Below, one piece after another: positions 1-7,664 of a stretch of DNA of 64,000 nucleotides. Position 1 is the stretch's first letter; every line of letters starts with the position of its first letter. The position numbers were made by a program, and so were the translations under genes. This stretch comes from Winogradskyella sp. MH6 (GTDB taxonomy: Bacteria > Bacteroidota > Bacteroidia > Flavobacteriales > Flavobacteriaceae): positions 434,001-498,000 of the forward strand of contig NZ_CP094494.1 in assembly GCF_022810765.1 (NCBI RefSeq). The letters run 5' to 3'. Below the pieces are notes generated by a model. That model was not told the origin of the DNA and did no database searches. It saw only the letters and a program-made list of their open reading frames with translations.

Positions 1-1
1 A

Positions 2-1510
2 TGTGCTTCTGACAACGGTTTAATTATTACCAAGGAATTCGATGCTGAGTACGAAAGTTCGAGGCGAATCAATACCCAAAAGACTTTGAACGAGTTGTTG
101 AATGCTATTAAAACCACTCCTAAAGCACAAAGGCCCCAGATCATACTTATTTGGTCTCCCAGTCGGTTTGGACGTGCCGGATCGGAACATATTGAACTGT
201 TCGTCAGTCTTAGACGTAAGTACAATGTGTATCTGTATTCTGTGAGTACTGGCCATAATACGTTTACTGAGCGCAATGAAAACGAATTCTCTACGCAACT
301 ACTATATGCACAAAAAGAAAATTTTAACCGTCAAGATGTTATCATACCTGGAATGATCAACGTTCTTGAGAAAGGTACATTTCTCGGAAGAGCTCCAAGA
401 GGTTACGATCACTTTGGCCCTAGAGTTTCCGACCCATCTAAAGTACAAGCAAAGCAGGAGATTAAACTTAACGCTCACGGAAAACTGATTAAAGAAGCGT
501 TTAGACTAAAACTTTACAAAAATCATACTGATAAGGAAATTCAAGATCTCTTAAAGCTAGAAGGTCTGTACATCCCAAAACAGACGCTGAGTAAAATGTG
601 GTCTAACCTGTTTTATGCAGGATACTTTACGAACAGTTTAGTTCCCGATACCGAAATCAAAGGCCATTGGAAACCAATCATTACAAGAAAGGAATTTGAT
701 CTGCTTCAAAAGAAGCTAAATAATTCAAACCAAATAGGAATCCCTAAAATAAATGGCAATACCGAAACCCCTTTGGTGCCAAAGTTTCTGGTCTGTGATG
801 ATTGCGACACCAACATGACCTCATATAAAAACAAACGAAAGCAGATCTTATATTATAAATGTTCATCATGTAATAAAACTGTAAATGCAAATACAAGAAT
901 GAAATCACTTTCAGCTGGTATGCATCAGCAGTTTTCTGAAGTATTAGAATCATTGAAGTTATCAAAAGCATTTCAAAATCTGTTCTCAAAGCAACTTGAG
1001 AAGATTATTGAAAATGAAATATCATCCAGTACGAATAAAAAAAGACAACTAAGCTCTGAAATCAATAAGCTTCAGGAACAATTTGACAAAATAGAATTCA
1101 GGTACGCTACAGATGAAATATCGAAAGAAATTTTTGAAAGACATGGATTAAAACTTAAACAACAAATTGAAAAGAAAAAACAATTTCTTCTGAATCTGCC
1201 ATCAAAAATATCGAACCACAAAAAAGTAATGAAATTCTTTCTTAAAATTGCCGAAAACCCAAGTCAATTCTACGAATCACTAGATTACCATAATAAAAGG
1301 TTACTACAAAATATCCTTTTTCCTGAGGGTTTCCGTTTTTCCATGAAAAACAAGGAATGTCGAACCAGTAAAATGAACCTATTATTTGAACTAACTAATT
1401 CATTTTTAACACAATATGACCAAAAAAAAGAAAAGACCCAAACAGAAAAACTGCTTGAGTCTCATTTAGTAGCGGGAACTGGACTCGAACCAGTGACCTT
1501 CGGGTTATGA
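2..1510 (+). CDS. Large serine recombinase, 5' end cut by window
   Basis: The reading frame is open from base 2, so the N-terminal start of the resolvase domain with the catalytic serine lies outside the window. What remains shows the end of the resolvase domain (IILIWSPSRFGRAG), a Recombinase-type domain (GTFLGRAPRGYDHFGP onward), a zinc ribbon with CDDC and CSSC pairs, then a charged coiled coil and C-terminal tail. This is the architecture of large serine integrases of mobile elements. The last 14 or so residues (GTGLEPVTFGL) are encoded antisense to a copy of the 3' half of tRNA-Met, so the stop codon comes from the att repeat. It lies outside the 26.7-kb element and probably belongs to an older neighbouring insertion at the same tRNA. 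A TTG at 86 is open but would truncate the catalytic domain, so it is not the start. Confidence 0.85.
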   Translation, partial: CASDNGLIITKEFDAEYESSRRINTQKTLNELLNAIKTTPKAQRPQIILIWSPSRFGRAGSEHIELFVSLRRKYNVYLYSVSTGHNTFTERNENEFSTQLLYAQKENFNRQDVIIPGMINVLEKGTFLGRAPRGYDHFGPRVSDPSKVQAKQEIKLNAHGKLIKEAFRLKLYKNHTDKEIQDLLKLEGLYIPKQTLSKMWSNLFYAGYFTNSLVPDTEIKGHWKPIITRKEFDLLQKKLNNSNQIGIPKINGNTETPLVPKFLVCDDCDTNMTSYKNKRKQILYYKCSSCNKTVNANTRMKSLSAGMHQQFSEVLESLKLSKAFQNLFSKQLEKIIENEISSSTNKKRQLSSEINKLQEQFDKIEFRYATDEISKEIFERHGLKLKQQIEKKKQFLLNLPSKISNHKKVMKFFLKIAENPSQFYESLDYHNKRLLQNILFPEGFRFSMKNKECRTSKMNLLFELTNSFLTQYDQKKEKTQTEKLLESHLVAGTGLEPVTFGL

Positions 1511-1511
1511 G
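1469..1511. repeat. attL: 43-bp copy of tRNA-Met 3' half
   Basis: Identical base for base to 28136-28178. It covers the 3' 42 nt of the initiator tRNA gene, from the anticodon to the discriminator base, plus one flanking base. It also encodes the C-terminus of the serine recombinase on the left. Confidence 0.93.
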
Positions 1512-1572
1512 TTCTAATTTTATCTCAAAAACACCCTAAATCAACTATTATTCCGCCTTAATTAGCTTAAAT

Positions 1573-1603
1573 CGTGTTCCAAAACGTGTTCAGTTTCGTG
1601 TTC
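1573..1603 (+). promoter_or_regulatory. Left arm-type repeats (CGTGTTC x3)
   Basis: The heptamer CGTGTTC occurs at 1573, 1585 and 1597, a strict 12-bp period. The same motif with 11-12 bp spacing recurs at the other end of the element (28010-28039). Evenly spaced short direct repeats near both att sites are typical of arm sites bound by the N-terminal domain of tyrosine integrases. The role is inferred from position. Confidence 0.65.
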
Positions 1604-1670
1604 ACTTTGTTAAGGTATAAATATATTCTTTTTTTAGAAGACATAAAAAGTAATTTCAGTTTAATCCATT

Positions 1671-2054
1671 TCAATAGTTCATGTAATCCTGCCACTTAAT
1701 TAGTACAAATTTATCATTACTATTCTCCTTTTTTCTCAAAAAGCCAAATTCATATACAAACAAATAAACATCTCCCTTTTTGTTCTTCCAATAATGTGTA
1801 AAGAAGTTAGGATCAAAACCTTCTTTAATCAAAACCGACTGTCTAACTATAGCTTTACCTGCCCTATTGTATTGCTTCAACAACCTTCTGTTCAAACGTA
1901 ATTTGTTATCTACCTTATTGTAAAATCGCTCTGGGCGTTCCCTCTCGATCTTATACTGATTTGCGCTCTTGCACCTCGCATCACAATACTTTTTATCTAT
2001 TCTTCCCTTAAGTTTCTTTCCGCAGTTTAGGCAATGTTCCTGTAATCTCTTCAT
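1671..2054 (-). CDS. Small zinc-ribbon-like protein
   Basis: 127 residues. The N-terminus has a four-cysteine pattern (CLNCGKK, then KKYCDARCKSANQYK) that resembles a treble-clef or zinc-ribbon nucleic-acid-binding module. The rest is basic, with a predicted alpha/beta tail. It is divergent from the array recombinase, sharing a 90-bp intergenic region that contains an inverted repeat. A second small protein with a similar N-terminal Cys pattern is encoded at the far end of the element (25609-26025). No named family is recognised. It could be an accessory factor or regulator of either recombinase, but nothing in the sequence proves this. Confidence 0.7.
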   Translation of the reverse strand: MKRLQEHCLNCGKKLKGRIDKKYCDARCKSANQYKIERERPERFYNKVDNKLRLNRRLLKQYNRAGKAIVRQSVLIKEGFDPNFFTHYWKNKKGDVYLFVYEFGFLRKKENSNDKFVLIKWQDYMNY

Positions 2055-2074
2055 ATTATCAACTTAAATGTATT

Positions 2075-2097
2075 TTATTCGTAAGTTATGCGAATAA
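2075..2097. promoter_or_regulatory. Inverted repeat between divergent genes
   Basis: TTATTCG and CGAATAA form perfect 7-bp arms around a 9-bp centre. The repeat lies 21 bp upstream of the zinc-ribbon gene start and about 46 bp upstream of the array recombinase ATG. It is placed to act as an operator on either promoter. The regulator is unknown. Confidence 0.45.
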
Positions 2098-2143
2098 TAT
2101 ATGGGTTTTGTTTTTTTAGTTTCATAATTTGAAAAAAAAACAG

Positions 2144-3271
2144 ATGGAACTACGAAAAAACATAACCTTAAAGCACTTATTTCTCGACCAGAAAAAATGT
2201 ATAGGTATTCAATTTAAGTCCGACAAAATATTACAGGTTCTCATCGAGAGTCTGCCTAATGTGGATTGGAGCGATAAATTTGAAATGTATTACGTACCAA
2301 ACACAAAGTTGAACTTAGACCTGATTTTCAAAACTTTCAATGGTGTAGCATGGATAAATGGCAATTATTTCTTTCATGAAAAGGTAGTGAACGTAAATAA
2401 CCCAGTATTAAAATTAGATAGCTATAGAAAGAGAAAACCAATGGAAGGCTACAAAACATGTCCTGAGTCGTATTTACTTAAACTGGAGCTTAAAAGATAC
2501 TCTTTCAACACCGTAAAAAACTATATTTCGAGTTTCGAATCTTTCATAAACCATTTCAAAGAGAAGGAACTGAACGAAATCAATGAAATGGATATACGAA
2601 CATACCTTCAATTATTGATTCAGAAGGGGCTCTCTAATTCCCAAGTAAATCTCACAATAAACAGTATAAAGTTTTATTACGAAACAGTGCTGGGTATGCC
2701 AAACCGTTTTTATTCGATTGAACGTCCAAGAAAAAAAAAGTCACTACCTGAGGTATTGTCCAAAAAAGAAGTTCTCCGTATTATTGACTGTACCAGCAAT
2801 TTAAAGCACAGGTGTATAGTTGGGCTACTCTACTCTTCTGGTCTGCGACGCAGTGAGCTTTTGAACCTTAAAATTAAGGATATTGATAGTAAACGGATGG
2901 TGGTTGTGGTTAAAGATGCAAAGGGAAACAAAGATAGGGTTACGGTCTTGAGCCCAAAGCTTCTGAAGAATCTTCAAGAATATTACAAAGAGTATAGACC
3001 TGAAACCTATCTTTTTGAAGGACAGAAAGGTGGTAAATATAGTGTATCAAGTGTCTTGAACATTGTAAAATCAGCTTCCCAAAAAGCAGGTATCTATAAA
3101 AAGGTTACGCCCCATGTGCTTAGGCACAGTTTTGCAACTCATCTTTTGGAAAATGGCACAGATCTCAGACATATACAACTTCTCCTAGGACACAGTTCTA
3201 CAAAGACTACAGAAATTTATACGCACGTTGCTAACAGTTCCTTTTCGGATATAAAAGATTTATTATCTTAG
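2144..3271 (+). CDS. Non-IntI tyrosine recombinase heading the cassette array
   Basis: Tyrosine recombinase by motif: box I arginine in SSGLRRSELL, beta-hairpin lysine in NKDRVTVL, HVLRH (H324/R327), GHSS (H350) and EIYTHV (nucleophile Y359). An N-terminal core-binding domain (about 105-185) precedes the catalytic domain, and a further ~100 residues of unrecognised sequence precede that. Between the lysine hairpin and box II there is no room for the extra helix insert (I2) that defines integron IntI proteins; the spacing is that of XerC/D-like enzymes. It is codirectional with the cassettes and sits immediately upstream of the first one, whereas intI usually diverges from its array. An upstream TTG at 2129 would add five residues. 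By position it is the obvious candidate for moving the cassettes; this is inference. Confidence 0.85.
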   Translation: MELRKNITLKHLFLDQKKCIGIQFKSDKILQVLIESLPNVDWSDKFEMYYVPNTKLNLDLIFKTFNGVAWINGNYFFHEKVVNVNNPVLKLDSYRKRKPMEGYKTCPESYLLKLELKRYSFNTVKNYISSFESFINHFKEKELNEINEMDIRTYLQLLIQKGLSNSQVNLTINSIKFYYETVLGMPNRFYSIERPRKKKSLPEVLSKKEVLRIIDCTSNLKHRCIVGLLYSSGLRRSELLNLKIKDIDSKRMVVVVKDAKGNKDRVTVLSPKLLKNLQEYYKEYRPETYLFEGQKGGKYSVSSVLNIVKSASQKAGIYKKVTPHVLRHSFATHLLENGTDLRHIQLLLGHSSTKTTEIYTHVANSSFSDIKDLLS

Positions 3272-3283
3272 TCAACATATAAG

Positions 3284-3310
3284 TTGGATATAGTTAATAA
3301 CTATATCCAA
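3284..3310. repeat. 27-bp perfect palindrome at array head (candidate attI or terminator)
   Basis: TTGGATATAGTTA and TAACTATATCCAA are perfect 13-bp arms around a single A. The palindrome begins 12 bp after the recombinase stop codon and ends two bases before GTTAGCAT, the first cassette's start. There is no U-run on the + side, which weakens a terminator reading. Position suggests the primary insertion site (attI equivalent). Confidence 0.5.
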
Positions 3311-3325
3311 TTGTTAGCATCAATA

Positions 3326-3565
3326 CTAAACTGTGTATTCATCATGCTCTTCCTCTGTTAGCTTATTTTTTGCAGTTTTACCATTCAAGCAATTTAGTGT
3401 CGCTACATTACTTGTATCTTCATTTAAAACTAAGTGTCCATCACCCGCACACCAAGTTAGTACCGCATTAAAATCACACACTTCTTTTAATTTGTCATTT
3501 ACCTTTTCAACAGCACATTCATACTTTTCATGTGTGCTAAAAACCTTATTTAATAATGCTTTCAT
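3326..3565 (-). CDS. Cassette 1 protein, reversed orientation
   Basis: 79 residues, preceded by an A-rich leader (about ten A before the ATG) as is common for Bacteroidota translation starts. The sequence is hydrophilic and acidic with several cysteines, and no family is recognised. It is the only cassette gene pointing against the array, so it needs its own promoter. The opposite-strand frame over the same bases is Ser/Phe/Cys-rich and looks like a shadow. Cassette 1 begins GTTAGCAT at 3313, and its attC left arm (ATGCTAAC, 3602) matches. Confidence 0.55.
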   Translation of the reverse strand: MKALLNKVFSTHEKYECAVEKVNDKLKEVCDFNAVLTWCAGDGHLVLNEDTSNVATLNCLNGKTAKNKLTEEEHDEYTV

Positions 3566-3601
3566 TTTTTTTTTTGTTTATTGCTTGCTAACACCGTACT
3601 A

Positions 3602-3698
3602 ATGCTAACAATGTGTATAAAAAATAGCCTAATTAAGTTTTGTAATAATTCCGAACGTCTGTGTATGGGCTACTTTTCATACACTCGTCCGTTGTGCG
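3602..3698. repeat. attC-like site 1 (cassette 1/2)
   Basis: Left arm ATGCTAAC at 3602 complements the cassette 1 start GTTAGCAT. Inner arms TGTATAAAAAATAGCC and GGCTACTTTTCATACA pair imperfectly. The right arm ends CCGTTGTGCG, the start of cassette 2. It is the shortest site (97 bp). A second GCTAACACCG at 3586 duplicates the left box. Confidence 0.75.
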
Positions 3699-3713
3699 TA
3701 ATTTGGAAAAAAT

Positions 3714-4205
3714 ATGAGCCAATATTATAAAGTCGTTAATCTAGACAAAAAACAATTCTTTTCACCTGACATTTTTAATGACGGTGTGAAACTGGGAGCG
3801 GTAATGAATGGAATCCATCCCTATGTAATTGGACGACTTTTATTGTCTGACTTCAACTTAACCGAAGAAAAGTTCGGAACTGGATATTGGTTCGGTGATA
3901 AAATAGCAATTATAGGTGATGAAAGCGCAAATGAATTTAATGACCGACAAGTAGAATTTGAAAATGTTGGAGCCGAACTATTATTCTCTTTTATCAATGA
4001 TGAAAATTTTCAAAAATTGATTTTAAATGAGCTTAAATCTGACAGCAATTACTACGCTCGAATCGGATTTTTAGTGCTTCAATACGCAGGTAAAGCTGAC
4101 GAATTAAAAAGGTTTCTTATTCAAAATTTTGGCAATGATTGGGAGAAAAAAGCAAAAGAAGTCTGGGAAGATAAAAAAACTACTTTTATCGAACTGGATG
4201 TTTAA
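3714..4205 (+). CDS. Cassette 2 protein of unknown function
   Basis: 163 residues, soluble, acidic, with no signal peptide or membrane segment and no recognised family. The second half (YYARIGFLVLQYAGKADELKRFLIQ) looks helical. The start ATG follows an A-rich stretch (GGAAAAAATATG), 24 bp after the cassette boundary. The stop codon is 9 bp before the attC left arm, so the cassette is tightly packed with no room for other genes. An alternative frame at 4129-4332 runs through the attC site and is rejected. Confidence 0.7.
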   Translation: MSQYYKVVNLDKKQFFSPDIFNDGVKLGAVMNGIHPYVIGRLLLSDFNLTEEKFGTGYWFGDKIAIIGDESANEFNDRQVEFENVGAELLFSFINDENFQKLILNELKSDSNYYARIGFLVLQYAGKADELKRFLIQNFGNDWEKKAKEVWEDKKTTFIELDV

Positions 4206-4213
4206 AAAAACTA

Positions 4214-4349
4214 CGCACAACAAGGGCTATAGTTCATTGCGGCGGAATTTCCTCTCGGAAATTCCTGCGTGTTTGCTAACTTTGGTTTACGGCGGAATAG
4301 TTCTGCCGAACCATTCCGCAACGAAACCATAGCCAAGACCGTTGCCCAC
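4214..4349. repeat. attC-like site 2
   Basis: Left arm CGCACAAC complements the cassette 2 start GTTGTGCG (3691). GGCTATAG pairs with the CATAGCC of the right half. The right arm ends ACCGTTGCCCAC, the start of cassette 3. The centre has the GGAAATTCCT / GGCGGAA type hairpins shared with sites 8 and 11. Confidence 0.85.
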
Positions 4350-4377
4350 AATATTGAAAAACTAAACGCAAAAATTA

Positions 4378-4818
4378 ATGAAAAGAAATATTTCGAGAAT
4401 TATCGGAGTTGGAATTATTATGCTGACCCTGTCTTGTAAAACCTATACGATTCCAGTTGAAAGTTTTAAAGAACAAATGAAAAATACAAATTCGTCAAAT
4501 ATGAAAGATGTGACCGTAAATAATCCTCTTACATATGGAAGTATTTCATATTCTGCAAATAATATTGACCGAATTATTGTTGTGGACAAAAACGGAAACA
4601 GTTCCTATCTTAATAATTCTGGTTCAATAGAAATGAGAGTTACTCATAAGAACGGAAAAAAATATCATATGTATTTCGATACCGTAATTTTAGAAAACGA
4701 TACTCTGAAAGGTGGACGTTCAAGATTTGTTCAGAGTTTGGAAAGACAAATCCCAATAGATAGCATTGTGAAAATTGAAATCCAAGATGGCGGAAAGAAA
4801 TTTAATTATCAAAACTAA
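4378..4818 (+). CDS. Cassette 3 putative lipoprotein
   Basis: 146 residues. The N-terminus is a lipoprotein-type signal (hydrophobic stretch ending LTLSCKTY, Cys20 as the likely lipidated residue). The mature part is polar with beta-rich sequence and no recognised domain; the segment GSISYSANNIDRIIVVDKNG is hydrophilic and probably exposed. The gene fills its cassette. Function unknown; probably displayed on the periplasmic side of a membrane. Confidence 0.7.
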   Translation: MKRNISRIIGVGIIMLTLSCKTYTIPVESFKEQMKNTNSSNMKDVTVNNPLTYGSISYSANNIDRIIVVDKNGNSSYLNNSGSIEMRVTHKNGKKYHMYFDTVILENDTLKGGRSRFVQSLERQIPIDSIVKIEIQDGGKKFNYQN

Positions 4819-4825
4819 AAATACT

Positions 4826-4961
4826 GTGGGCAACAATGTATAACCGCAATTACGGCGGATTCGACTACGTCCGAATCCACTCGGAATTGCTAACGTCAGT
4901 TCTTAACCGAAAATTAAAACATATAAACCCGTAACTGACGGTTATACGAACCGTTAGCCAC
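4826..4961. repeat. attC-like site 3
   Basis: Left arm GTGGGCAAC is the exact complement of the cassette 3 start GTTGCCCAC (4341). TATAACCG pairs with CGGTTATA, and TTACGG with CCGTAA, around a central GGATTCG/CGAATCC hairpin. The right arm ends CCGTTAGCCAC, the start of cassette 4. Sites 5, 6, 10 and 12 are near-identical in the centre. Confidence 0.88.
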
Positions 4962-4976
4962 AAATTACCAGAAACT

Positions 4977-5942
4977 ATGAAGAACAATGGAAAATCGTTA
5001 GAAAAAACTATCCGACTTATCCAAGAGACTTTAAAAGATTCTGAAAACACAAAAATTTTCAATAATTATAAAATCGAAAACGAAAGTGGTCAGAAGCGAG
5101 AAATTGACATATTAATCGTTTCCTCAATAAATGACTTTGATATTAAGATTGCGATTGAATGTAAAGATTATAATAAAAAAGTTCCTGTTAAAGAAATTGA
5201 AGCATTCGAATCGAAATGTGATAGGATTAAACAAATTAATAAGAAAGTTTTTGTTAGTACAAACGGATATCAGGCTGACGCAATAAATACAGCAAAATAT
5301 TACGGAATTGAATTACATACCGCAAATAAACTCAAAAAAGAAGATATTCAAAGTTGGTTTCCAATAAAACAAATGGGACTTCAAATTGAGTCAAAATTTA
5401 TCGCACCAACTTTATATTTAGATACTACACAGGAAATATTAGATACTATTTTAAAAGAGTTTAATGGAATTGTTTACAGAGAGAACATTAATGAACCTAT
5501 TAAAATAGAAACGCTTTTAATTGAGGCTATTGAAAATAATAAAAGGGTAATGATGAACCTTGCTATTGTTGAATGGATAAAATTGGAAGAATCGAAAAAA
5601 GACGAATCTTTCCCTATACAATTCAAACTTGACTTTAATGATTATTATATAAAATCAACAGATATAAAAAAAATCAAACTTTTGGGATTAACATCAAGTG
5701 TATATGTAAAATTCGTGAAAAGAGATGCTACAATTTTAAGCGGGAGAATTGTTAAAGGTTCAAAAGAAAATGATATTACAAAATTTATAACAATAGACGT
5801 TGGAGGAAATATAAAAAGTGACATTATAATAGACAAAAATGAGGAATTAACATTTTTCGCAACAAATAAAAAAGGGGAATCTGAAAAATTGAAATCTTTA
5901 TTTACTTACAATCCGAAAACAAAAAAATTTAGCGGTAAATAA
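4977..5942 (+). CDS. Cassette 4 Mrr-like restriction endonuclease
   Basis: 321 residues. The first ~115 residues carry a PD-(D/E)XK nuclease fold of the Mrr_cat type: KREIDILIV supplies the acidic residue, IAIECKDY the E-x-K pair, and FVSTNGYQADAINTAKYYGIEL the conserved helix. The remaining ~200 residues are unrecognised and could read a DNA or effector signal. Mrr enzymes cut DNA, often methylated, and act as restriction or anti-phage factors; no partner methylase is in the cassette. Soluble. The start ATG is 24 bp after the cassette boundary and the stop is 4 bp before the next attC arm. Confidence 0.8.
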   Translation: MKNNGKSLEKTIRLIQETLKDSENTKIFNNYKIENESGQKREIDILIVSSINDFDIKIAIECKDYNKKVPVKEIEAFESKCDRIKQINKKVFVSTNGYQADAINTAKYYGIELHTANKLKKEDIQSWFPIKQMGLQIESKFIAPTLYLDTTQEILDTILKEFNGIVYRENINEPIKIETLLIEAIENNKRVMMNLAIVEWIKLEESKKDESFPIQFKLDFNDYYIKSTDIKKIKLLGLTSSVYVKFVKRDATILSGRIVKGSKENDITKFITIDVGGNIKSDIIIDKNEELTFFATNKKGESEKLKSLFTYNPKTKKFSGK

Positions 5943-5945
5943 TCA

Positions 5946-6080
5946 GTGGCTAACAACGTATATAATTTATTGCTAGTTCTAGCCTACTTACGAAAATCCT
6001 CGCGGATTTTCTATTCAGTTTTTATTTGCTAAATTACGTGCTAAACCACGCAACAAACCATATACGAACACGTTGTAAGC
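5946..6080. repeat. attC-like site 4
   Basis: Left arm GTGGCTAAC is the exact complement of the cassette 4 start GTTAGCCAC (4953). The right arm ends CACGTTGTAAGC, the start of cassette 5. The centre contains the AAAATCCTCGCGGATTTT hairpin of the class shared with site 9. Confidence 0.87.
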
Positions 6081-6113
6081 AATTTGCGAAAACCGAAATC
6101 TAACTGAATTAAT

Positions 6114-6515
6114 ATGTTTAGTTTCTTAAAAAAGAAAAGAGATTTACCTGAATTTGATTTTATAAAATCATACTCTGAAAAGGAAAAATACTTTGTACGA
6201 ACAAAAAAATGGAATTGGTTAAATCCCGAACAAATCGCTTTGTTGGAAAAAGACTCTGACGGAAAAATTAAAATGACAACAATGGATTATTGGCATCAAG
6301 AAATGTTTTTAGATGCTGACGGACAAAAAACAATTTCGGAATATTTAAGTGTTTTAATTAATCAATTTAGAGACAGTAAAATGGAAATTCCATCCGACTT
6401 GGATAAGTTTATGGTGGAAACTCTTTTGAGCTTAAAAACGGACTTAAACGCAATAGAATTTAGCAAAAAACCGACTGAAATTAAAACTGAATTTAGGAAC
6501 CCTATAAAAGAATAA
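6114..6515 (+). CDS. Cassette 5 protein of unknown function
   Basis: 133 residues, hydrophilic, with a basic N-terminus (MFSFLKKKRDLPEF) and mixed-charge helices; no signal peptide, membrane segment or recognised domain. The start ATG is 34 bp after the cassette boundary and the stop is 5 bp before the attC left arm. No function can be assigned. Confidence 0.65.
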   Translation: MFSFLKKKRDLPEFDFIKSYSEKEKYFVRTKKWNWLNPEQIALLEKDSDGKIKMTTMDYWHQEMFLDADGQKTISEYLSVLINQFRDSKMEIPSDLDKFMVETLLSLKTDLNAIEFSKKPTEIKTEFRNPIKE

Positions 6516-6671
6516 AAACTGCTTACAACAATGTATAACCGCAATTACGGCGGATTCGACTACGTCCGAATCCACTCGGAATTGCTAACGTCAGTGCTAA
6601 ACCGAAAATTATTAACTTTAATCCCGTAACTGACGGTTATACGTATTCCAAGGTAAAAAACAAGTGTTTTT

Positions 6672-7664
6672 TTAATAATTTACAGCTGCTATATTTACAA
6701 AGGGCGTACCTCTTTTTATTACTGCAAAACTTCTTGCCAATATTTTGTTTCTAACATTGTTTAAGGCTATCATTTTGTGTTTACCTTCTTCGAGTTTTCT
6801 ATGGTAGTATTTCTTAAGTTCTTGGTCTGATTGAATAGCTGATACGGCTGCCATGCTCAATAGGGTCTTCATTTTTCTATCACCTATATAATGGCTCTGT
6901 TTTCGCCGTCTTATTGAGCTTCCTGAACTGTACTCGAACGGTGCTATACCACAATAACTTGAAAAGGTTCTCCATGTACTGAATTTAATAAAGTTAGAGG
7001 TGTGGTAGAGCAATTGGCAGCTAAGTATAAGACCTACGCCTTTTACCGAACGCAGCAACTCATAGTTTTGCCTTAAGGTATCATCGGTCTTTACCAATGT
7101 TTTCATCTGGCTTTCTAAGGCTTCTATTTGTTTGTCTATATGTTTTATAGATCGTTCTAAAATCTTGCAGCAAACATCTGTGGATGGGCTTGACAGCAAG
7201 TGCTTGTTTTCTTTTAATGTAGATTTTAACCCACTTCGATCTTTAACCAATTGGTCTCTTAATGAGAGTATTCTTCCCAGTTCTTGAAAGATCTGTGGTT
7301 TCATATGACTTGGCTGAAGCTCTTCTCTATACATCCATCCGAACCTGGCTATCATATAAGAGTCTAGCTTGTCTGTCTTCTCTCTTGTAAGACCTGTACT
7401 GCGCTTTATGCGCATAGGACTTTCTTCTACATAACAAACTCCACTTTCTGATAAAAAAACAGATAGCTTTAGTGAGTAATTGCCCGTATTTTCGAAACAT
7501 AAAAAATAAGAATCACTGCCAACTTGGTGATTTGCCCATTTAAGGAGTTTTGAATAACCTGCTCTATCATTGGTAAATACAGCATGATGCTCGCTTTGGT
7601 ATGCTGTAGCATCTATGGTTTTCTTGGATACATCTATCCCGATTACATCTCTAACATTTTTCAT
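6672..7664 (-). CDS. IS110-family DEDD transposase, copy 1
   Basis: 330 residues. The N-terminal DEDD RuvC-like domain has GIDVSKKTIDA (first Asp), CFENTGNYS (Glu) and TDKLDSYMIARFG (last acidic pair). A coiled-coil linker (about 140-200) is followed by the Transposase_20 domain (VKGVGLILSCQLL, then FSSYCGIAPFEYSSGSSIR with the serine-rich catalytic segment). In the family these act with a bridge RNA made from the element's non-coding end to pair donor and target. The length is full for the family, and the protein is identical in the three copies, so the element has spread recently and is probably active. Confidence 0.93.
   Translation of the reverse strand: MKNVRDVIGIDVSKKTIDATAYQSEHHAVFTNDRAGYSKLLKWANHQVGSDSYFLCFENTGNYSLKLSVFLSESGVCYVEESPMRIKRSTGLTREKTDKLDSYMIARFGWMYREELQPSHMKPQIFQELGRILSLRDQLVKDRSGLKSTLKENKHLLSSPSTDVCCKILERSIKHIDKQIEALESQMKTLVKTDDTLRQNYELLRSVKGVGLILSCQLLYHTSNFIKFSTWRTFSSYCGIAPFEYSSGSSIRRRKQSHYIGDRKMKTLLSMAAVSAIQSDQELKKYYHRKLEEGKHKMIALNNVRNKILARSFAVIKRGTPFVNIAAVNY

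Noticed and set aside
1469..1511. A complete second tRNA-Met gene
   Set aside because: Only the 3' 42 nt are present; there is no acceptor 5' strand, D-arm or anticodon 5' strand, so it is the att copy and not a working tRNA.
2144..3271. Calling the array recombinase IntI
   Set aside because: It lacks the IntI-specific insert between the lysine hairpin and HVLRH and has a long N-terminal extension. Only the catalytic motifs, shared by all tyrosine recombinases, agree.
3333..3602. An 89-residue plus-strand frame in cassette 1
   Set aside because: It is Ser/Phe/Cys-rich with a poly-Phe end from the poly-A/T leader of the opposite gene; the 79-residue minus-strand gene has the better start and composition.
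4129..4332. A 67-residue frame running from the end of cassette 2 through attC site 2
   Set aside because: It is in another frame of the cassette 2 gene and then reads the palindrome itself, so it is a shadow.
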